Shown piece after piece: positions 28,086 to 36,253 of a stretch of DNA of 46,592 nucleotides (position 1 is the first letter of the stretch; every line of letters begins with the position of its first letter). This DNA comes from Natronolimnohabitans sp. A-GB9. GTDB lineage: Archaea > Halobacteriota > Halobacteria > Halobacteriales > Natrialbaceae. The stretch is from NCBI RefSeq assembly GCF_030848565.1, contig NZ_JAVDDV010000023.1, forward strand, positions 1 through 46,592. Reading direction: 5' to 3'. The notes under the pieces were generated by a model. It saw only the letters and a program-made list of their open reading frames with translations, had not been told where the DNA came from and made no database searches. The translations under genes and the position numbers were made by a program.

Positions 28086-28670
28086 ATGGCGTCGAACGTG
28101 TGTAGCGGGTGGGACAACTCCGACTGCGAGGGGACGGAACACTGTCCACCACGTTGTCCGCGATATATCGACGACGCGGGCGATCCCGTGCTGATTGAAC
28201 TCTACGATGTACCGGTCGACGAATCGTTGCTCGCGATGTACGACGCGGTCGAGACCACGACGATGGCACTTCCACCGGACGACCCCGCCGAACGCAAGCG
28301 GTGGTTGCGACGGCTCACGAGCGAGGGCTGGAATCTAGTTGCGACCTGTAACGACGAAATCGTCGGCCACGTCGCCGTCGTTCCCGCCGACGCCTCCGAA
28401 CCGGAGTTCGTGATCTTCGTCCACCCGCAGTACCAGAACCGCGGTATCGGAACGGAGTTACTCGAGCACGTCGTTGCTCACGCTGACCACCGGGAACACG
28501 ACGAACTTCAGCTTAACGTCTCCCGTGACCGTCCCCGTGCGATCGCCGTCTACGAAAAGGTCGGGTTCAACGTCACCAGCACGAACGTGATCGACCTCGA
28601 GATGGCACTACCGCTCGAGGAGCCGATCGTCACGGCCGTCCAGCAGCCGCCGGCTGACAGGGATCGGTAA
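28086..28670 (+). CDS. GNAT family N-acetyltransferase with Cys-rich N-terminus
   Basis: A 194-residue acetyltransferase. The GNAT core is visible from about residue 85: IVGHVAVVP, then the acetyl-CoA loop HPQYQNRGIGTELLEHVV (Q/R-x-x-G-x-G/A pattern) and the closing YEKVGF. The first 30 residues contain four cysteines (6, 14, 20, 24), CSGWDNSDC and HCPPRC, which is not typical of GNAT proteins and suggests metal binding or an unusual start. No TATA box is clear. The protein acetylated is unknown. It reads away from IclR gene 2 and toward the FAD monooxygenase. Confidence 0.82.
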   Translation: MASNVCSGWDNSDCEGTEHCPPRCPRYIDDAGDPVLIELYDVPVDESLLAMYDAVETTTMALPPDDPAERKRWLRRLTSEGWNLVATCNDEIVGHVAVVPADASEPEFVIFVHPQYQNRGIGTELLEHVVAHADHREHDELQLNVSRDRPRAIAVYEKVGFNVTSTNVIDLEMALPLEEPIVTAVQQPPADRDR

Positions 28671-28941
28671 CGACAGGTTCGGCGACGTCGCCGCCCCCAA
28701 CGGTTGTTCGCTACCGAGAAACGCTGTATGTGAACTAATGACTCCCAACAGTGTGGTGGGGGTGACGAGAGAAAGACGTACGCATCCATAATGTGAAGCT
28801 GACCCGTTTTCACCGCTCGTGCCCGCCACTCTATCGCCGAGTGTAATACTAAGGCGACCTATATCGAACTCTGTCACCTCAAAGACGAGCTACAGTGGAC
28901 AACCACAACTACTATGATGCCGTGGTCCGTCACTGCTCATC

Positions 28942-30177
28942 ATGAGCGGAGATACGACTGATAAACCAGCACTGGTCGCGGGCGCTGGACCCGTCGGTAT
29001 GACGGCCGCACTCGCGTTGAACGCACGCGGTATCGATACGGCGATCCTCGAGGCGGAGCCAGAGGATCGGGACCGAGCGGGAAGCCGCGCGATCTACGTC
29101 CACGGCGCGACGCTGCGGACGTTCGAGCGAATCCATCCCGGGCTCGGTACGGACCTCGTCGACGAGGGCCTCGTCTGGCCGACTCGCCGAACGCTGTACA
29201 AGGGCAAGGAAGTATTCAACCGGACGTACAACTCGCCGGGTGGATCGGGTGACATCCCACACTTCACCAGCATTCCACAGGTCGTCACCGAGCAGTACAT
29301 GCTCGAGGCACTCGAGGAAGCCGGCATCGAGATCCACTGGGAGTCGGAGGTCGCCGCCGTCGACTCCTCGCCCGACGGCGTCACCGTCGAGACGACCGAC
29401 GGCGACGTGTGGGAAACGGAGTATCTGATCGGTGCTGACGGCGCCGGTTCGACGGTTCGCAAGGAGATCGGCGCGAACTTCGAGGGCGATCAGTCCGAGA
29501 ACGCCTTCATCATCGCCGACATCGAGGACGAGGAGATCGACGACGATCACCCCGACCTCGAGCGGCTGTTCCACTACGATGCACCCGAAGCCGACGGTCG
29601 CAACGTCTTGCTCGTCCCCTTCACGGGCGGCTGGCGGCTCGACATCCAGTGTATCGAGGGCGACGACCCCGAAGAACTCAGCAGCGAAGAGCGGATGCGG
29701 GAGTTCGTCAGCGACATCATGGGCGAGGAGTACGCCGACGACCTGCAGTGGGTCTCGACGTATCACTTCCTTCAGGTCCAGGCGGACACGTTCGTCGACG
29801 AACACCGCCGCGTGCTGCTCGCCGGCGAGGCGGCCCACCTGCTTGCCCCCTTCGGTGCACGCGGGATGAACTCCGGGGTTCCAGACGCTGACGAGGCCGC
29901 CTCGGCCATCTCGGTCGCACTCGACGCACAGACGGAAGCAGTCGCACACAACGAAGTCGAACTGTTTGCGGCACGCCGCGAGAAGGCCGCCGAGTACAAC
30001 ATCGGCGCGGCCGGCCAGGCCCTCGAGTACCTCCAGGGCGACGACCCGGTGACGGTGCTTCGCAAGGAGGTCGCCGCCGAGATGTCCGACCACTTCGAAA
30101 CCGCCGGTGAGTGGCTCGACGACGCACCGTACGGCCCCCACGAGGGGCCACCGATCGTCTCGACCGGCAACTACTAA
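28942..30177 (+). CDS. FAD-dependent aromatic monooxygenase (PHBH type)
   Basis: A 411-residue single-component flavoprotein hydroxylase. The FAD/NADH fold begins with GAGPVGMTAAL (residues about 14-24), the second motif GADGAGSTVRKEIG is near 160, and the third is AGEAAHLLAPFGARGMNSG (about 290-308), with GE in place of the usual GD. The family hydroxylates phenolic acids or related aromatics using NAD(P)H and O2, often to give gentisate-like diphenols. The ATG at 28942 follows a palindrome-like GTGGACAACCAC (28894-28905) and a weak TATA-like element. It lies 0.8 kb upstream of the SDR and cupin genes, which could be its partners. Confidence 0.87.
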   Translation: MSGDTTDKPALVAGAGPVGMTAALALNARGIDTAILEAEPEDRDRAGSRAIYVHGATLRTFERIHPGLGTDLVDEGLVWPTRRTLYKGKEVFNRTYNSPGGSGDIPHFTSIPQVVTEQYMLEALEEAGIEIHWESEVAAVDSSPDGVTVETTDGDVWETEYLIGADGAGSTVRKEIGANFEGDQSENAFIIADIEDEEIDDDHPDLERLFHYDAPEADGRNVLLVPFTGGWRLDIQCIEGDDPEELSSEERMREFVSDIMGEEYADDLQWVSTYHFLQVQADTFVDEHRRVLLAGEAAHLLAPFGARGMNSGVPDADEAASAISVALDAQTEAVAHNEVELFAARREKAAEYNIGAAGQALEYLQGDDPVTVLRKEVAAEMSDHFETAGEWLDDAPYGPHEGPPIVSTGNY

Positions 30178-30374
30178 GCGCGCACTGAAACCGTTTTCCG
30201 CGGTCGACACTCGTTTTCGACGGACTGGCTCCGACTACCGGTTCACTCGAGTACGACGTCTCGAATGTGAGCCACAGCCCTCGCCGACTCTGCCTTCTGA
30301 TCTTCGATGGACAGCAGCGCGACTCGTCGATCGATGCCTATGAAAAGGAGACAGGTCGTTCGATCTCCAGTCTG

Positions 30375-30698
30375 TTAGACCAGATCCAGTCGCTTGGCGA
30401 CCCAGTGGTCACGGGCGGCCAGCACGAACGATTCCTCGTCGTCGAACTCGGTCGACTCGGCGACGAACTCGTCCCACCGGCCGTGGGGGACGGTCTCGAG
30501 GTCGGCGGCGGAGTCGGCCTCGCTTGGACTGGCTGCGACCAGTTCGTCGAACGACCCGAACTCGGTTCGTTCCTGAACGAACGCGTCGTCGAACACGTCT
30601 TCGATCGGGACTTCCTCGTCTTCGTCGTAGACGTCGTCGACGTCCGGAAGGTCCTCTTGCTTCGCTGTAACGTCCTCGATGTCTGTCTCGAGTACCAT
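30375..30698 (-). CDS. Hypothetical acidic protein
   Basis: A 107-residue protein with very many Asp and Glu and no known domain by eye (start MVLETDIEDVTA). It has no membrane segment or signal. The start at 30698 was chosen over an upstream ATG at 30737, whose extra residues read as a non-conserved hydrophobic tail. It lies between the monooxygenase and SDR genes on the opposite strand, so it is not part of their operon. The codon and acidic composition fit a genuine haloarchaeal gene. Confidence 0.5.
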   Translation of the reverse strand: MVLETDIEDVTAKQEDLPDVDDVYDEDEEVPIEDVFDDAFVQERTEFGSFDELVAASPSEADSAADLETVPHGRWDEFVAESTEFDDEESFVLAARDHWVAKRLDLV

Positions 30699-30993
30699 AC
30701 TCGTAGTTAGATCCAGGTCTATGTAAATCCATTCCATTTGTTGTCGGTGCTTGTAATGCGAATCGATGTTTCGGTCGATCAGTTCACGCCACCGACGCCC
30801 CTGCAGTCACCGAGCCCCGATGACACGTCCCGAATTCTGATTATCGACGAGTTCGTACACCACGTATGGTCTGTGTAACTGATGCGAGACGACAGTCACA
30901 CACAGTGATCCCTCGTCCGAACCGAATCGGTGACGGTAGCGGACTGCGACGCGGGATCGGACACGGCCGTTCGGACGTCCACGGGGGTGGCGC

Positions 30994-31875
30994 ATGACTG
31001 ACCCAGCGTATCTCGTCGGCGGCGGCGGGCGTGGTCTCGGTGCTGCCACCGCATGGGAACTCGCAAGCGAGGGGGCGAACGTCGTGGTCTCCGATCTCGG
31101 AACCGCGGTCGACGGTAGCGGTTCGGATCCGGAACCGGCCCGCGAGGTCGCCGCGTCGATCGACGACGAGATCGATGGGGCGTCTGCGGTCGCTCACTTC
31201 GGCGACGCCGCCGATGCCGACGACGCCGCGGACGCCATCGAAACGACCCTCGAGGCGTTCGGCCGGCTAGACGGCGTCGCAAACTTCGCGGGAATCCTCC
31301 GCGACGGTATGTCCTGGACGTTGTCCGACGAGGACTGGGACGAGGTCGTCCGCACTCACCTCCGAAGCAATTTCACGCTGTTGCGAAGCGCGGTCGGACA
31401 CTGGCGGGAAGCGGACGATCCGCCCACGGATCGATCGTTTCTGGCCGTCAGCTCCAAGGGTGCGCTGGGTAACGTCGGTCAACTCGCCTACGCGAGCGCG
31501 AACGCCGGGATCCTCGGGTTCGTCCGTGCGGCCTCGACGGAGCTTCACCGCCAGGACGTTCGGGTCAACGCGCTCGTGCCCAACGGCTACACGCGGATGA
31601 CCGAGTCGATCCCCGAAGAACATCGCCCGTACACGCGCGAGGAGATGCCGCCCGAGGACGTCGCTCCCGCCGCGGCGTACCTGCTGAGCGAGGCGGCCGC
31701 CGACGTTACCGGTGTTACGGTGACGGCCGCGGGCGACGAGATCGGGATCCTTTCGGAGCCGCGTCAGACCCGGATCGGTGTCGCCGAGGACGGCTGGACG
31801 GTCGATTCGATCGACGAGACGTTCGACTCGCTCACTGCGGGCTACGAGACTACACGGACGGACCGCTTCCTGTAA
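30994..31875 (+). CDS. Short-chain dehydrogenase/reductase lacking the catalytic lysine
   Basis: A 293-residue SDR. The cofactor loop is GGGGRGLG (residues about 9-16) and the NAG-like motif is NFAG (97-100). Ser153/154 and Tyr166 occupy the catalytic positions, but the Lys of the usual YxxxK motif is Asn170 (YASAN). The codon is clearly AAC, so this is not a reading slip. The family reduces or oxidises hydroxyl or keto groups of acyl or ring substrates. The start ATG at 30994 is preceded by no strong TATA-like box. It is followed by the cupin dioxygenase on the same strand, 102 bases away, so co-function in aromatic breakdown is likely. Confidence 0.8.
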   Translation: MTDPAYLVGGGGRGLGAATAWELASEGANVVVSDLGTAVDGSGSDPEPAREVAASIDDEIDGASAVAHFGDAADADDAADAIETTLEAFGRLDGVANFAGILRDGMSWTLSDEDWDEVVRTHLRSNFTLLRSAVGHWREADDPPTDRSFLAVSSKGALGNVGQLAYASANAGILGFVRAASTELHRQDVRVNALVPNGYTRMTESIPEEHRPYTREEMPPEDVAPAAAYLLSEAAADVTGVTVTAAGDEIGILSEPRQTRIGVAEDGWTVDSIDETFDSLTAGYETTRTDRFL

Positions 31876-31977
31876 GAGCCGTCCGCTCCCGAAACTCCAC
31901 GATGTGGTAGCCGCTCTCGATTCCGAACCTCGGGATCCTCCAACACACTTATGATGATTCTTCCGGAAGTATCCAGT

Positions 31978-33063
31978 ATGGCAGAGCAAGAGCCCGAAGA
32001 CCGCATAGAACTGACTTCGGATACTCGGGACCTCCTCGAGGAGAACAATCTCCGGCCGTTGTGGGAGGTCGAGAACACGATGGGAACCGTCTACGACGAC
32101 CTCGAAGCGGAGATCTGGAAGTGGGACGATATCAAGCAGGTGATCGACAACGTCGAAGAGGACATGCCCATCGAGGAGCTCCCGCCGGGCTTTCAGCGCC
32201 GGGTTGCCGTCCCGATCAACACCGGGATGGACAACGCCATCTCGAACACGATCTACGTCGGTGTCCAGACCGTCTCGCCGGGTGAGACGGCGCCGTCCCA
32301 CCGCCACGGAGCCAATGCTCTGCGCTTTACGATCGACGGTCACGAAGACATGAAAACGGTCGTCGCGGGCGAGGAGTTCCCCATGGAGAACAACGACCTC
32401 ATCACGACGCCTCAGTGGGAGTGGCACGACCACGTCAACGATTCCGACGAGACGGCGATGTGGCTCGACGTACTGGATCTGCCGCTGGTGCTCGACTCGC
32501 TGAACGCCTCGAACGTCTTCGAGAACCACGAACTCGAGCGCCAGCCGGTCACCAAGACCCAGGGCTATTGGGACTCCCAGTACGGACAGGCACGACCTCC
32601 TGAAGCGTCCAAAAGCGACGGGATCCCCGGACCGTTCGAGGGAATCCGCGAGCCGACGCCGCCCCACCGCTTTAGCTGGGAGGAGACTATCCAGACGCTT
32701 CGTCAGCGTGCGGACAACAACACGCCCGACCCCTACGATGGGTACAACATGGCCTACGTCAACCCGACGACGGGCCAGCCGCCGCTGTTCCCGACGATGT
32801 CGTTCCGGGCCCAACTCCTCCAGGAGGAAACCGAGGCCCACTTCCACAACGCCACGGAGGTCTACTTCGTCATCGAGGGTGAAGGCGCGACCCACGTCGG
32901 TGGCGAGACCCTCGAGTGGGGACAGTGGGACATCTTCGTGATCCCGCCGGACGAGCCACACCACCACGAACCCGACGGCGAGGAAGCGATCCTCCTGGGT
33001 ATGACCGACCGTCCGGTGTTCGAGGCGTTCAACTTCTACGCCGAGTCCGCCATCGACGAGTAA
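31978..33063 (+). CDS. Gentisate 1,2-dioxygenase-type double cupin
   Basis: A 361-residue bicupin of the gentisate/salicylate/1-hydroxy-2-naphthoate dioxygenase group, Fe(II) enzymes that open the ring between the carboxyl-bearing carbon and the neighbouring hydroxylated carbon. The N-terminal cupin carries the family signature HRHGANALRFTIDG (His108, His110) and WEWHDH (His150), the expected metal ligands. A second cupin follows (about 270-350, HFHNATEVYFVIEG, PPDEPHHH). The start at 31978 is preferred: a TATA-like element lies about 25 bases upstream (near 31949-31956), with a palindrome CTTCCGGAAG between them. Which phenolic acid is used cannot be told from sequence. Confidence 0.87.
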   Translation: MAEQEPEDRIELTSDTRDLLEENNLRPLWEVENTMGTVYDDLEAEIWKWDDIKQVIDNVEEDMPIEELPPGFQRRVAVPINTGMDNAISNTIYVGVQTVSPGETAPSHRHGANALRFTIDGHEDMKTVVAGEEFPMENNDLITTPQWEWHDHVNDSDETAMWLDVLDLPLVLDSLNASNVFENHELERQPVTKTQGYWDSQYGQARPPEASKSDGIPGPFEGIREPTPPHRFSWEETIQTLRQRADNNTPDPYDGYNMAYVNPTTGQPPLFPTMSFRAQLLQEETEAHFHNATEVYFVIEGEGATHVGGETLEWGQWDIFVIPPDEPHHHEPDGEEAILLGMTDRPVFEAFNFYAESAIDE

Positions 33064-33088
33064 TACTCCCGAACAACCACGACTCGTC

Positions 33089-33125
33089 TTCCGGTTGTGC
33101 CGGAACTGGCTTCCGGCAGTCCGTA
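33089..33125 (+). promoter_or_regulatory. TTCCGG/CCGGAA sites and 21-bp motif copy 3
   Basis: Three half-sites with 11-base phasing lie here: TTCCGG (33089), CCGGAA (33100) and TTCCGG (33111), just upstream of a TATA-like element near 33126-33132 for the zinc ribbon gene. The same stretch contains the third copy of the 21-base motif (33105-33125, ACTGGCTTCCGGCAGT then CCGTA). A related arrangement, CCGGATTGGCTTCCGG, occurs at 33343-33358 just after that gene. A dimeric regulator could bind here. Confidence 0.5.
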
Positions 33126-33158
33126 TCCTTTATGCGTCGGTGTCCCTAGAAAATCAGT

Positions 33159-33341
33159 ATGGCAGAGTTCGAGAACCCGTACGCGGAGCACGATCCGTTC
33201 GTCCGGGCACACTTCGACTGTCTGGACTGTGGTGGCAAGCTCTGGGAGTACGCGATCGACGGACAGATGGTGTGTGAAGACTGTCGCAGTGTGTTCCCGT
33301 CGGAAGACGTCTTCGACGATCAGATCGAGGCAAGCGGCTGA
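33159..33341 (+). CDS. Small zinc-ribbon protein
   Basis: A 60-residue protein with two CxxC knuckles: Cys21/Cys24 (CLDC) and Cys39/Cys42 (CEDC). It starts MAEFENPYAEHDPF. Small double-knuckle proteins are abundant in haloarchaea, and some regulate or stabilise partner proteins. The start follows a TATA-like element (near 33126-33132), giving a short leader of roughly 8-10 bases. It sits between the cupin dioxygenase and FAH hydrolase genes on the same strand and probably belongs with them. Confidence 0.8.
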   Translation: MAEFENPYAEHDPFVRAHFDCLDCGGKLWEYAIDGQMVCEDCRSVFPSEDVFDDQIEASG

Positions 33342-33490
33342 CCGGATTGGCTTCCGGCTCCCCACTCGCCGAAGTGGCGACTCGAGTCGCAGTCCTGCTC
33401 CGGTTTCGGGAGCGAAATCCTTCACCATTTTTCGGACGGGCAAAATCCGAGAAAGGATGATTTATGTGGGCGCGTCGCAGTGGTTCTACC

Positions 33491-34369
33491 ATGCGACTCG
33501 TCAGATTCAACGACGATCGACTCGGCCTGCTGACCGACGACGACGGTATCGTCGACGTCACCGACGAACTCGGTCTCGAGACGAACGACCCGCTCAAGGA
33601 GTACGCTCGCAAGGACCTCGATGCCAGCGAGTACGAAGAGGAGGACGCCGACTACGACCGTGAAGAGGTAACCATCGAATCGCCCGTCCGCCGACCCGGT
33701 AAGGTCATCGCCGCGCCGCTGAACTACGAAAACCACGTCGAGGAGGCGCTGGCCGACAAGGACATCGTCACCGAGGAGTGGTTCACCATCGAGGACAAGG
33801 GCTACTTCCTCAAAGCCCCCTCGAGCGTCGCCGGTCCCGAAGACGGTATCGAACTCCCCTTCAACGACCGACGCGTCGACCACGAGATCGAACTCGCGTT
33901 CGTCATGGGTGAGGACGTCAAAGACATCGACGCCGAGGACGTCTGGGACGCCGTCCTGGGGTACACCATCCTGCTCGACGTCTCCGTCCGCGGTGACCAG
34001 GACCGTTCCAACCGCAAGTCCTACGATACGTTCACCATTATCGGTCCCTGCGTCACGACGCCCGACGAGTTCGACGACCCCCACGATCTCGAGATGGAAC
34101 TCCAGCTCAACGGCGAGACCAAACAACAGCAAAACACCGGCGGGATGATCTACAGCTGTGCCGACGTCGTCGAGTACGCCTCGATCGGCGCGACGATCGA
34201 AGCCGGCGACGTCATCACTACTGGGACGCCGGAAGGCGTCAGCCCGCTCGCCGACGGCGACACCATCGACGCCGAGATCGAAGACGTTGGCCAGATGACC
34301 GTCGACGTCACCGAACGCGACGTCGCCTTCGAGGACGTCGACGTCCAGAAGAGCCAGCAAGACAACTAA
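33491..34369 (+). CDS. FAH family hydrolase (fumarylpyruvate hydrolase type, 1)
   Basis: A 292-residue member of the fumarylacetoacetate hydrolase family. The metal-site motif is visible as VDHEIELAFVMG, with downstream DQDRSN and the product-loop region TTGTPEGVSPLADGD. In gentisate pathways such enzymes split fumarylpyruvate or maleylpyruvate to pyruvate plus a C4 acid. A start at 33491 is preferred over 33464 because the TATA-like element (atttatg, about 33459-33465) would lie inside the longer version. It follows the cupin and zinc-ribbon genes on the same strand. No maleylpyruvate isomerase gene is visible nearby. Confidence 0.85.
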   Translation: MRLVRFNDDRLGLLTDDDGIVDVTDELGLETNDPLKEYARKDLDASEYEEEDADYDREEVTIESPVRRPGKVIAAPLNYENHVEEALADKDIVTEEWFTIEDKGYFLKAPSSVAGPEDGIELPFNDRRVDHEIELAFVMGEDVKDIDAEDVWDAVLGYTILLDVSVRGDQDRSNRKSYDTFTIIGPCVTTPDEFDDPHDLEMELQLNGETKQQQNTGGMIYSCADVVEYASIGATIEAGDVITTGTPEGVSPLADGDTIDAEIEDVGQMTVDVTERDVAFEDVDVQKSQQDN

Positions 34370-34567
34370 CGACTGACGGCGGTCCGACCAACGACGATTC
34401 TTTCGGCGGTATTTTTTCGACGCGGACACGTTCACCGAAGCACGCTATCGGGAGCGGTAGCCGTCGCTTTTCGTCGCCCACGAGTGATACGGATTGCTGT
34501 CCCGATCTCTCACCGATCACAAGCGCGGGAGCGGCGATCGGCGGGACGTGACGACGGCCGTGCTGGG

Positions 34568-36115
34568 CTATTCGGCGAAGTACTCCGTCTGGACCGTCTC
34601 CCGCTCGATGGTGCCGGTGTCGGTTCGCGGAAGCGAGTCTTCTATTACGACGTACTCGCGTGGGCGTTTGAAATTCGCCAGTTCGTCGTGGTTCTTGCAG
34701 AATCGGTCGAGATCGTCGGTCTCGAGGTCTTCGGACTCGGTACAGACCACACAGGCGACACGGTGGCCCCACTCCTCGTCCTCGAGACCGACGACGGCGG
34801 CTTCCTCGACGTCTGTGTGGCCTTCGATGACCTCCTCGACCTCCTCGGGATAGATGTTCTCGCCGCCGCTGACGATCATGTTGTCGATACGACCGACGAT
34901 ATACAGGAAGCCATCCTCGTCGACGTCGGCGCAGTCACCCGTCCGGATCCACTCGTCGTCGACGAGCAGCCAGTCGGCTGCCTCCGGGCGGTCCATGTAG
35001 CCGTCACACGTGCCGGGGCCGCGAACGAGAACCTCGCCAGTCTCGCCGGGAGCGACCGTTGCTTCGGGATCGGGCTCGTCGTCGGGATCGACGGCCTCGA
35101 CGACCCGGACTTCGGAAACGAACGACTCCTTGCCGATCGTCCCTGGATGCTCGGCCTGAACCGACGGATGGGCGAAGGTCAGGTTCGGCCCGCCCTCGGT
35201 CAACCCGTAGGTGTTGTAGATGCCCTCGGTCAGGTACGTCGAGGCCTTTTCGACGAGCGACTCCGTGACGATCGAACCGCCGGTCCGGATATACGAGAGG
35301 GAGTCGATGTCGTACTCGGCCTCGCGCTGGCAGTCTGCCAGTGCGTGTAGCTGGGTTGGGACGGCGAGGACGCCGGTGACGTCGTGGTCGTCGGTGAGTC
35401 GCAACGCCTCGTCGGGGTCGAAGTCGGACTGGACGACCAGCGTCGCCCCCGCCTGAAGGTGTGGGAGGATCCAGGCGTCACAGGTCACCATGTGATACCA
35501 CGGTGACGTGACCAACGCCGTGTCCGTCTCCTCGATTCCCATCTCCATGACCACCTGGGTGCTGCCGTGCCACAGCTGTTCCTGGTCGAACAGCACTGCC
35601 TTCGGCGTGCTCGTCGTCCCACTCGTGTAGAACACGCCGTGTTCGTACTCCGGATCCGGCTCGACGTCGGCCGTCGAGGCATCCGAGAGAACGACGTCGT
35701 AGGAGTCGACGGCTTCGTGATCGATCGGTTTCTCGCCCGCGTGAATCCCATACTCGAGGGCGGAGCGATCGAGGACCTCGAGGGCCGTGTCGGCGTTTTC
35801 GTCGTCGAAGACGAGAACGGCCGCGTCAGTCGGCTCGAGCATCGAGACGAGTCCGCCTGGACTGTCGCGAAACGGAAGTTGCACGTTGCCGATCCCACGC
35901 TTTTGACTCGCGATCATCGTCTCGATCGCCGCGTAGCCGTTGTTCGCGAGAGTTGCGACTCGACGATCGGCGACCTGCTCGTTCAGGGCGTTTGCGAGCC
36001 GCGTCGTCCGCTCGTCTAACTCCCCGTATGTCACCGACTGACCGTCGTCGAAGACGAGGGCGATATCCGACGAATGTCGCCGGACGGAGCGGTTGAAGGA
36101 ATCGATGAAATACAT
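34568..36115 (-). CDS. AMP-dependent acyl-CoA synthetase/ligase, A10 lysine replaced
   Basis: A 515-residue adenylate-forming enzyme. The P-loop is YTSGTTSTPK (163-172), followed by YNTYGLTEGG and the hinge region GRIDNMIVSGGENIYPEE. The A10 core normally ends LPRTxxGK with an essential Lys; here it is LPRTDTGTIER, with Thr502 in place of Lys. The codon reads ACC on the coding strand. This Lys is normally needed to form the acyl-adenylate, so activity may be reduced or altered. It is convergent with the FAH hydrolase gene. A near-palindrome, GGTGACCGTTACC (36129-36141), lies between a TATA-like element (about 36150-36158) and the start. Confidence 0.83.
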   Translation of the reverse strand: MYFIDSFNRSVRRHSSDIALVFDDGQSVTYGELDERTTRLANALNEQVADRRVATLANNGYAAIETMIASQKRGIGNVQLPFRDSPGGLVSMLEPTDAAVLVFDDENADTALEVLDRSALEYGIHAGEKPIDHEAVDSYDVVLSDASTADVEPDPEYEHGVFYTSGTTSTPKAVLFDQEQLWHGSTQVVMEMGIEETDTALVTSPWYHMVTCDAWILPHLQAGATLVVQSDFDPDEALRLTDDHDVTGVLAVPTQLHALADCQREAEYDIDSLSYIRTGGSIVTESLVEKASTYLTEGIYNTYGLTEGGPNLTFAHPSVQAEHPGTIGKESFVSEVRVVEAVDPDDEPDPEATVAPGETGEVLVRGPGTCDGYMDRPEAADWLLVDDEWIRTGDCADVDEDGFLYIVGRIDNMIVSGGENIYPEEVEEVIEGHTDVEEAAVVGLEDEEWGHRVACVVCTESEDLETDDLDRFCKNHDELANFKRPREYVVIEDSLPRTDTGTIERETVQTEYFAE

Positions 36116-36253
36116 ACAGACTATGTGTGGTGACCGTTACCGAAGGTATTAATTATTATGGAAAACCCGCTCGAGACGCTCCCGAGACGGGTGGCGACTG
36201 TGCACCTCGTTCTGTCCGGTAGTACCAGTGACGTCAGGAGACCGTATGAATCG

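Noticed and set aside
28930-30210. 426-codon minus-strand frame over the FAD monooxygenase
   Set aside because: It is a shadow of the monooxygenase, which has all family motifs on the plus strand.
31267-32967. 566-codon open frame on the minus strand over the SDR and cupin genes
   Set aside because: It is antisense to two clear genes; long antisense frames are expected from the GC-rich codon bias. Its protein has no recognisable domain.
33089-33125. Transcription terminator after the cupin gene
   Set aside because: The stems are short, no T-run follows, and a TATA-like box comes next; regulatory sites fit better.
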